This document shows positions 14,552 to 19,893 of a stretch of 19,893 nt of DNA, piece by piece; position 1 is the first letter of the stretch; every line of letters begins with the position of its first letter. Source of the DNA: Richelia sp. UBA3308 (GTDB lineage: Bacteria > Cyanobacteriota > Cyanobacteriia > Cyanobacteriales > Nostocaceae); assembly GCA_002361335.1 (NCBI GenBank), contig DESS01000319.1:11836-31728 (forward strand), read 5' to 3'. Made by a program: the position numbers and the translations under genes. The notes under the pieces are model-generated. The model was given only the letters and a program-made list of their open reading frames with translations. It did not search any database and had not been told where the DNA came from.

Positions 14552-14911
14552 TCAATAAGCATCTTCAACTTCCAACTGAGCAACAGTCACAGCATTAAAA
14601 GCAAACGCTGCCACCATTGGTATCGGACACCTCAACCAATAAGTAACACCCGCCGCTACCATTGTGGCAATCACTGCAGCGATCGACCAAATTCTTTCTT
14701 CACAAGTTAAGCCCTTCTCTGCTTTAATTTCTCGGAGAACTTTTGCTGGAATAGGTTCGGGCATTACTGCACCTGGAGGAAAAGCCCAGAAGTTATTACA
14801 GCGCTCGATATATAAATCTGTCCAACCATTATCTTCACACCATTGATTTATCCATTCATCGTTGTAATGTCTCATAGGATTGCTAGTTACTTGATTGAAG
14901 ATTTTCAGCAT
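14552..14911 (-). CDS. Conserved cyanobacterial small membrane protein, unknown
   Basis: A 119-aa protein. The hydrophilic N-terminal half contains an aromatic/Cys-rich segment, EWINQWCEDNGWTDLYIERC followed by NNFWAFPPGAVMPEPIP (about 19-55). A charged helix with KAEKGLTCEERIW follows, then one or two hydrophobic segments at about 71-88 and 92-110. No signal peptide, so the N-terminal domain likely faces the cytoplasm. The WAFPPGAVMPEPIP stretch strikes me as the kind of fixed motif seen in conserved hypothetical proteins of cyanobacteria, but I cannot name a family. A second ATG 12 codons in (MRHYNDEW) is an equally good start; neither has a clear ribosome binding site. Confidence 0.7.
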   Translation of the reverse strand: MLKIFNQVTSNPMRHYNDEWINQWCEDNGWTDLYIERCNNFWAFPPGAVMPEPIPAKVLREIKAEKGLTCEERIWSIAAVIATMVAAGVTYWLRCPIPMVAAFAFNAVTVAQLEVEDAY

Positions 14912-15606
14912 AATGTTTCAGCAATAAAATAAGCAATAAAATAAATAAAAATCTCTCGATTAATCTCGATTAATACTCAAAGTTAACAATTCTCTAGAAG
15001 GAAGATTTGTAACTATCAAATGTGAAGCTTTATTAAGAATATCGGATGTTTACCAAAAGTTAAAATAAACCTTTCACATATTACAAGATTAACAGCACTT
15101 CCCTTATTCTTTCGTTAAATGATAATAAACTTTATCTATTTGCTTCAAAGTAAATATTTTTAAATAATCATGAGAGCTAATTAATCATAAATTTTAAAAT
15201 ATGTGAAGTTTTATAGAGATATAAGTCAATTGATACTCACATATGGGAGGCTTTAACAATTGAGGGGGAATGTAGAATTATCAATAAAATTATCAATAGG
15301 TTTAAATAAAGTAGTATCGTGGGGCGTAAATAAAGCAAACAGATAAAATTTTTAAAACCTTTATATTACAAGACTTTTGACTTTTGACCAAAAAATAAAC
15401 AGGATACAAGCAATGGATAATCCGCCCGATTGCAAAAAAATTTTCCACTTCGGCCTGGCCCCTCGATTCCCAAGTGTGAGTACTTGATAACTGATAACTG
15501 ATAACTGAAAAGACTGTATATTATTGTCTATATAAACTAAGTTTTATAGCCATAGTGATGCTAAACTTAATTTCAGTTTAACGATAATTTAACTTGATAA
15601 GATATC
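14912..15606. other. 695-bp AT-rich spacer, no convincing gene
   Basis: Very AT-rich. Noted: a duplicated TCTCGATTAA (14953-14973), variants of TTCACATAT/ATATGTGAA on both strands (about 15076 and 15200), AAACCTTTATATTACAA (about 15356) that recurs near 18027, and a TAACTGA heptamer run (15484-15508). A 24-codon ORF at 15413 has no support. The promoter of the downstream pentapeptide gene should lie in the last 100 bp. Confidence 0.5.
15484..15508. repeat. TGATAAC heptamer array
   Basis: Three head-to-tail TGATAAC units plus a partial fourth; another STRR-like array with a different unit. Confidence 0.75.
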
Positions 15607-16107
15607 ATGCCTAATCAACGATTTACAGCTTTATTCACGGCAGCTATTATATTTATGAGTGCCATACTTTGGGCAACACCAGTAATGGCTGATTGGACTC
15701 ATCCGTTGTCATTTAGCAATGCAGAACTTTCAGGGCGAGATTTTTCCGGTGAAAGTTTACAAGCATCAGAATTATCTAACGCCAATATGGAACTTACTAA
15801 TTTCTCCAATGCCGATTTACGGGGAGCAGTTTTAAGTGCATCTGTAATGACAAAAGCCAACCTCCATGGAGCCAATTTAACTTACGCACTGGTAGATCAG
15901 GTAAACTTAACAGGGGCTGATATGAGCGATGCCCTACTTGTAGAAGCTTTGTTACTGGGAGCCACATTTGAGAATACAAACATTGAAGGTGCTGATTTTA
16001 CAGATGCGATTTTAGATGGAGTTCAGATTAAAGAACTTTGCGAAAAAGCTAGCGGTGTCAATTCTAAAACTAGTGTAGAAACTCGTTATTCTTTGGGATG
16101 CAGATGA
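15607..16107 (+). CDS. Exported pentapeptide-repeat protein (thylakoid-lumen type)
   Basis: A 166-aa protein. Residues 1-28 are a Sec signal peptide (basic MPNQR, hydrophobic core FTALFTAAIIFMSAILW, cleavage after ATPVMA). Residues about 34-138 are pentapeptide repeats of the A(D/N)LxX type (FSNAELSGRDFSGESLQASE, LTNFSNADLRGAVLSASVMT, ANLHGANLTYALVDQVNLTG, ADFTDAILDG), forming a right-handed quadrilateral beta-helix. The end, KELCEKASGVNSKTSVETRY followed by SLGCR, with two Cys, matches lumenal pentapeptide proteins of cyanobacteria and chloroplasts (TL15/TL17 kind), where a disulfide cap is likely. The function of these is unknown. Its TGA overlaps the purK start by four bases. Confidence 0.87.
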   Translation: MPNQRFTALFTAAIIFMSAILWATPVMADWTHPLSFSNAELSGRDFSGESLQASELSNANMELTNFSNADLRGAVLSASVMTKANLHGANLTYALVDQVNLTGADMSDALLVEALLLGATFENTNIEGADFTDAILDGVQIKELCEKASGVNSKTSVETRYSLGCR

Positions 16108-17303
16108 AACGTGTTGGTGTAATTGGTGGTGGACAATTAGCATTAATGATGGGTACTGCAGCGAAAAACCTAGGAGTAGAATTAATTGTACAAACTCCTA
16201 GTTCTGACGATCCAGCTGTTGGTATTGCTAAGGATACTATTTTCGCAGCAGTTGATGATGTTACAGCTACAACTGAGTTAGCAGCAAAATGTGATGTTAT
16301 AACTTTTGAAAATGAGTTTGTTGATATAGAAGGTTTATCTAAACTTGCTTCACAAGGAGTTTGTTTTCGTCCTCCAATCGAGGCGTTATTTCCTCTTTTG
16401 GATAAATATCACCAACGCTGTTTTTTACAGGATTTAGGTATAGCAGTTCCTAAGTTTATATTACCAGAATCATTATTCGCTGTTTCAGCATCTCAAACAG
16501 AGTCAGATACAAAAGGTAATCCCTCGGAGCAGGTGTCGAAATTAAAATTTCCTGCTGTATTAAAAGCTCGTCGTCATGGCTACGATGGTCAAGGTACTTA
16601 TATTATTAAAGATTTAACTAGTTTGGAGCAAAAATTGTATGAGAATAATCCGAATCAGAAAAATAATTTAATTGAATCTCGTTTTTTATTAGAAGAATTT
16701 ATTCCATTTCAAAAAGAATTATCGGTAATTGCAGCCCGTTCAACAAGTGGTGAAATTTCTACTTTTGTAGTCGTAGAAACCCAACAAGAACAACAAGTTT
16801 GTCGTCGAGTCATTGCACCTGCCGATATCAGTCGTCAGACAGATTTAATTATTCAAAATATTGCTCATACCGTACTAAATAGTTTGCAAGTGGTGGGAGT
16901 TTTTGCCATCGAACTATTTTTGACTGATGACGGCAAAATATTAGTAAATGAAATTGCCCCCCGAACCCATAATTCCGGACACTTCTCTATTGATGCCTGC
17001 TTTACATCGCAATTTGAGCAGCACTTAAGAGCAATTTGCGATTTACCTTTAGCTAACGTGGCGATGAAAAATCCTTGTGCTATTATGGTAAATTTATTGG
17101 GTTATGAAACCAGAAAAAGTAATTATATCGATAAGCGTTCTAAATTAGCAGAAATACCCCGAGCGCACCTTCATTGGTATGATAAATTAGAATCTCGTCC
17201 TGGACGTAAACTGGGACACATTACAGTTTTATTGAATCACAATAATCGTGATGAAGTGATGACAATTGCCCGAAATATAGAGTCTGTATGGTATTCTCAA
17301 TAA
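16104..17303 (+). CDS. purK: N5-carboxyaminoimidazole ribonucleotide synthase
   Basis: ATP-grasp enzyme of purine synthesis: AIR + bicarbonate + ATP gives N5-CAIR, the substrate of PurE. The N-terminal domain starts with VGVIGGGQLALMM. The ATP-grasp part contains FPAVLKARRHGYDGQGTYII (about 150), LLEEFIPFQKELSVIAARS (about 200), and the Mg/ATP site ELFLTDDGKILVNEIAPRTH followed by NSGHFSIDAC (about 265-296). The closing domain has GRKLGHITVL. The length, 399 aa, is normal. I use the ATG at 16104, which overlaps the preceding TGA as ATGA and has GGGATG upstream; an ATG at 16098 adds two residues. Co-translation with the lumenal pentapeptide protein is implied. The 6S RNA gene follows. Confidence 0.94.
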   Translation: MKRVGVIGGGQLALMMGTAAKNLGVELIVQTPSSDDPAVGIAKDTIFAAVDDVTATTELAAKCDVITFENEFVDIEGLSKLASQGVCFRPPIEALFPLLDKYHQRCFLQDLGIAVPKFILPESLFAVSASQTESDTKGNPSEQVSKLKFPAVLKARRHGYDGQGTYIIKDLTSLEQKLYENNPNQKNNLIESRFLLEEFIPFQKELSVIAARSTSGEISTFVVVETQQEQQVCRRVIAPADISRQTDLIIQNIAHTVLNSLQVVGVFAIELFLTDDGKILVNEIAPRTHNSGHFSIDACFTSQFEQHLRAICDLPLANVAMKNPCAIMVNLLGYETRKSNYIDKRSKLAEIPRAHLHWYDKLESRPGRKLGHITVLLNHNNRDEVMTIARNIESVWYSQ

Positions 17304-17339
17304 ACTAAAAATAAAATAGCCAAAAAATTATTTATTTAC

Positions 17340-17368
17340 TACACAATAACAACAGTGAAAGTTATAAT
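17340..17368 (+). promoter_or_regulatory. Promoter of the 6S RNA gene
   Basis: TACACA (17340-17345, 4 of 6 matches to TTGACA), a 17-bp spacer, and a perfect TATAAT (17363-17368). This predicts a start near G17375, exactly where the folded RNA begins. Confidence 0.7.
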
Positions 17369-17374
17369 AAATTT

Positions 17375-17560
17375 GTTGCACTGCGACGTTGGTGACTGCC
17401 ATACAGTTTTGTGATCTATGACTTTTATGATACGGGAACTGAACAGTTTCGTGGCAGTAAACCGGGCTTGTACCCGGAAACTTTAAACGATTCTAAATTA
17501 GTACCCACCTGGTTTAACCAGGTCATAAACTTAGGTAAAACGGCGTTGTGGTGAACTCAA
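17375..17560 (+). ncRNA. ssaA: 6S RNA (cyanobacterial 6Sa, purK-linked)
   Basis: About 186 nt. Inhibits and modulates the housekeeping RNA polymerase by mimicking an open promoter. Hand folding gives a long rod. The closing stem is CACTGCGACGTTG (17379-17391) with CGGCGTTGTGGTG (17541-17553), 13 continuous pairs including G.U, plus a UUG/CAA end pairing (17375 and 17558-17560 region). A large central bubble follows (17392-17416 and 17528-17540). Next are TATGAC/GTCATA (17417-17422, 17522-17527), GGGAACT/AGTACCC (17434-17440, 17500-17506, one mismatch), and an apical hairpin CCGGG/CCCGG (17462-17477). A side hairpin ACCTGG/CCAGGT (17507-17523) borders the bubble on the 3' strand, as in E. coli 6S RNA. 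Location downstream of purK, length and an own promoter fit known cyanobacterial 6S genes. Ends are estimated to within a few bases. Confidence 0.83.
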
Positions 17561-17567
17561 ATTATAG

Positions 17568-17618
17568 AGCTTCTTAAATCAAATGTGATTTGAGAGGCTT
17601 TATTTTTTAATATTTTTT
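17568..17618 (+). terminator. Intrinsic terminator of the 6S RNA transcript
   Basis: AGCTTCTTAAATC (17568-17580) pairs with GATTTGAGAGGCT (17587-17599), 13 pairs with G.U wobbles, loop AAATGT. TTATTTTTTAATATTTTTT follows. It lies just past the 3' end of the 6S RNA, so a precursor of about 230 nt would be trimmed. Confidence 0.8.
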
Positions 17619-18550
17619 CACAGAGCAGATTCAGTAATATCATCTGTGTTTAATTAACAGTGGGAAGGGAGGGGAGGGTAGGAATCCCAAGGTGCTGCGA
17701 TTACTTCGAGAAGGGTACAATGACATATTACGGTTGATTTACCGGACATGATATAAGTCGGTGAGCTAAATTCTCCCATGGGCGCTTTATACTTTAATAT
17801 ACCTAAAATAACGCGGTGGAATTTCGACACGGGCGTTTACCCGAAGGGTGCGGCTTATTTATTCGCCGTCTACTATTATGATTAGTTTGTAGTGAGGATT
17901 ACTTTTCAATAAGGCTCTGACTACAGTACCTATTATGAATTCACATCTTACACCATAAAAAGCGATCGTCACAATAATTACTAGTATAGCGGGCGCGTAA
18001 AGGGCACCACCATATAAAAAGCTTTAAACCTTTATATTACAATACTTTTTATTTTTTACTTTTGCTCGCCCGAGGCGCGGTTTTTTTTTGACGAAGGCAA
18101 GCGCGGTACTAATTATCTGACTTTTTTGAATAATCAAACCCGAGTTTTATATTAAACACAGTTATTCTTATTACAACAATATTTATATGATGCAAGAAAA
18201 TAAGAATAAAACACATGGACAAAATGCCTACTCAACCCTATCCCTTGGGAAACTTCCCCAAGGCTAGTTACTTAGAGACTGTGCTTTACTTAGGTAAAAT
18301 ATGTATCATTAAAATAATTTTAAATTGCTATTAGTATGGCATAAACTTTTACAAATAAAATATATACTTACAAGGTTGATTGTGTCCTAAATTTATATAG
18401 AATTTAGTTTTTATATAATCAGAAAAAAACTGTATCAGAAACATATATATTCTGAAAATAATATTGAAAATTGCTATCGGGGTAAATAAAATTAAAAGTA
18501 AATAAAAACTGATAGAATTGTTTAATATTCTTATACCAATAAATAGTACC
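17619..18550. other. Long gene-free spacer with scattered repeats
   Basis: No credible gene in about 930 bp. Noted: a CACAGA/TCTGTG stem (17619-17649); ACCGGACATGATATAA (17741-17756), inverted relative to 14228-14243; a GC-rich block with ACGGGCGTTTACCCGAAGGG (17829 on); AAACCTTTATATTACAA (18026 on), recurring from 15356; CGCCCGAGGCGCGG followed by nine T (18067-18089), a weak terminator-like site; and a 7-bp hairpin CCTTGGG/CCCAAGG (18243-18263) inside a 26-codon ORF (18187-18267) that lacks support. The final 250 bp are very AT-rich and should hold the M16 gene's promoter. Confidence 0.5.
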
Positions 18551-19798
18551 GTGTTTCCAGCCTCGGTCTTCAAAATAGACAACGGATTAACGTTGATTCA
18601 TCAAGAAATATCTACCACTCCCGTAGTTGTGGGAGATGTTTGGGTTCGTGCGGGTGCCACCCTTGAGCCAGAATCCTGGTGTGGAATGGCTCACTTTTTA
18701 GAGCATATGATTTTTAAAGGTACGGAAAAATTAAAGAGCGGAGTATTCGATAAAACCATTGAAAATTCCGGTGGCGTAAGTAATGCTGCTACCAGTTATG
18801 ATTACGCTCATTATTCGGTGACTACAGCTTCTATTTATTTTGAAGAAACTTTACCCCTAATGAGTGAATTATTGCTTAATGCAGCGATACCAGAATCCGA
18901 ATTAAACCGAGAACGTAATGTAGTATTAGAGGAAATTCGACAAGCATCCGATAATCCCGATTGGATAGGTTTTCAAGCCCTTTTATCTAGCATTTATCCC
19001 CAGCATCCTTATGGACGTTCGGTTTTAGGAAGCGAACAAAACGTTGCAAAATATGGAGTTGAGCAACTGCGCTGCTTCCATCGCGCTCACTATCAACCAG
19101 AAAATATGACAGTGGCGATCGCTGGAGGAATTAGTTCATCAAAAGCCTTAAAATTAGTCAATAGTGCTTTTAAGAAATTTGCACCGCCCCCTGAAGATTG
19201 TCCTCCCACTTCGAGGTTGACAAAACCTTCGATAGTTGGAATTCGTCGTCAAGAAATACAATTACCTAGATTAGAACAAGCTCGTTTATTGATGGCGTGG
19301 GTAGCACCAGGAGTAGAAGAACTTCATATCGGTTATGGTTTGGATTTACTTTCGGTAATTTTAGCAGAAGGTCGAACTTCAAGATTAGTGCTTAACCTAC
19401 GAGAAAAGCAACAATTAGTCAACGGTATTTATAGTAGTTTTTCATTACAACAACAATCAAGTTTATTTACTATTAATGCTTGGTTACAATCAGAACAATT
19501 AGAGCAGGTAGAATCTTTAATTAAGCTGGAGTTACAAGATTTAATTACCAGGGGAATTTCCGAACAAGAACTTAGTCGTGCAAAGCGTTTGCTATGTAAT
19601 GATTATGCCTTTTCTACAGAAACACCAAATCAAATAGCGGGACTTTACGGATATTACAGTACTATTGCTTCAGCGGAATTATCAGTAACTTATCCCCAAA
19701 AAATTCAATCTTTTGACGTTAAAGAACTCCAAAATATAGCATATAAATATCTTTCACCCGATCGTTACGCCGTAACAGTAATTAAACCCTGTTTTTAG
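18551..19798 (+). CDS. M16 family zinc peptidase (PqqL/processing-peptidase type)
   Basis: About 415 aa. The inverted zinc motif HFLEH (His48, catalytic Glu51, His52 in GMAHFLEHMIFKGTE) and the third ligand Glu in NVVLEEIRQ (Glu127 or Glu128) are intact. After it come AATSYDYAHYSVT and LPLMSELLLNA typical of the active M16 half. The C-terminal half has AGGISSSKALKLV and AEGRTSRLVLNLREKQQLV, the non-catalytic core, ending in YLSPDRYAVTVIKP. So one polypeptide holds the catalytic and the pairing domain of a roughly 420-residue M16B enzyme. In cyanobacteria these often stand next to a second M16 gene, which would lie beyond the window. I choose GTG 18551 (MFPASVFKIDNGLT), as family members start close to that motif; a TTG at 18518 is possible. 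Neither has a ribosome binding site. Confidence 0.9.
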   Translation: MFPASVFKIDNGLTLIHQEISTTPVVVGDVWVRAGATLEPESWCGMAHFLEHMIFKGTEKLKSGVFDKTIENSGGVSNAATSYDYAHYSVTTASIYFEETLPLMSELLLNAAIPESELNRERNVVLEEIRQASDNPDWIGFQALLSSIYPQHPYGRSVLGSEQNVAKYGVEQLRCFHRAHYQPENMTVAIAGGISSSKALKLVNSAFKKFAPPPEDCPPTSRLTKPSIVGIRRQEIQLPRLEQARLLMAWVAPGVEELHIGYGLDLLSVILAEGRTSRLVLNLREKQQLVNGIYSSFSLQQQSSLFTINAWLQSEQLEQVESLIKLELQDLITRGISEQELSRAKRLLCNDYAFSTETPNQIAGLYGYYSTIASAELSVTYPQKIQSFDVKELQNIAYKYLSPDRYAVTVIKPCF

Positions 19799-19820
19799 AA
19801 AGGACAAGGAGAAAAATCAT

Positions 19821-19893
19821 TAACGAGTAACGAGTAACGAGTAACGAGTAACGAGTAACGAGTAACAAGTAACGAGTAACGAGTAACAAGTAA
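19821..19893. repeat. GAGTAAC heptamer array (STRR), runs off the window
   Basis: About ten head-to-tail copies of CGAGTAA/CAAGTAA heptamers occupy the right end of the window. They have the same unit as the array at 14274-14320, with C-to-A-type variants in some copies. The array probably continues beyond the edge. Confidence 0.92.

Noticed and set aside
18067..18089. Terminator-like CGCC/GGCG stem followed by nine T
   Set aside because: Stem of only 4 bp and no gene ends nearby; kept only as a note in the spacer entry.
18187..18267. 26-codon plus-strand ORF (MMQENKNKTH...)
   Set aside because: No ribosome binding site, short, and half of it is a 7-bp hairpin.

Overview
The window looks like chromosomal DNA of a filamentous, probably heterocyst-forming (Nostocales-type) cyanobacterium. 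It is AT-rich. It carries eight copies of the HIP1 octamer GCGATCGC (near 2716, 5789, 5983, 8192, 8924, 11295, 13194 and 19115). It has heptamer tandem repeats of the STRR kind (best at 14274-14320 and 19821-19893) and dispersed palindromes built on GTAGAGACG...CGTCTCTAC. Its recognisable genes are cyanobacterial families: DUF1997, DUF4079, a CbiG-CobJ fusion, a phosphoribulokinase paralogue, a lumenal pentapeptide protein, and purK followed by 6S RNA.

Left part (1-6730): a membrane-anchored lambda-type (GH104-like) lysozyme and an atypical SDR reductase on the minus strand, then DUF1997 (+) and DUF4079 (-) converging on a shared hairpin terminator. Next come a 13-repeat ankyrin protein and a 571-residue protein that may be a permuted papain-like (NlpC/P60-related) hydrolase.

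Accessory, decaying middle (6730-9990): tandem palindromic repeats, a double-glycine-leader peptide gene, a roughly 250-codon pseudogene with three internal stops and one frameshift, a protein with two ribbon-helix-helix-like segments, a translationally coupled DUF6888/DUF6887 pair missed by long-ORF calling, and a small ORF split by a palindromic repeat. A fourth trace is a possible gene tail at 6874-6960.

Right part (9990-19893): housekeeping genes. These are a CbiG-CobJ cobalamin fusion with a 30-bp palindrome inserted in frame in its linker, a phosphoribulokinase-like protein lacking the regulatory P-loop cysteine of the Calvin-cycle enzyme, radC, a small two-helix membrane protein, a pentapeptide-repeat lumenal protein overlapping purK by 4 bp, and an M16 peptidase. 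Immediately after purK lies an RNA gene with its own -35/-10. Its transcript folds into a long rod with a central bubble, and I call it 6S RNA (ssaA).

Few genes form operons. The clear couplings are DUF6888-DUF6887 (ATGA overlap) and pentapeptide-purK (ATGA overlap). The best candidates for new biology are the double-glycine peptide, the mobile palindrome that enters coding sequence, and the unassigned 571-residue protein. I saw no tRNA, rRNA, CRISPR array, intact insertion sequence or phage module.
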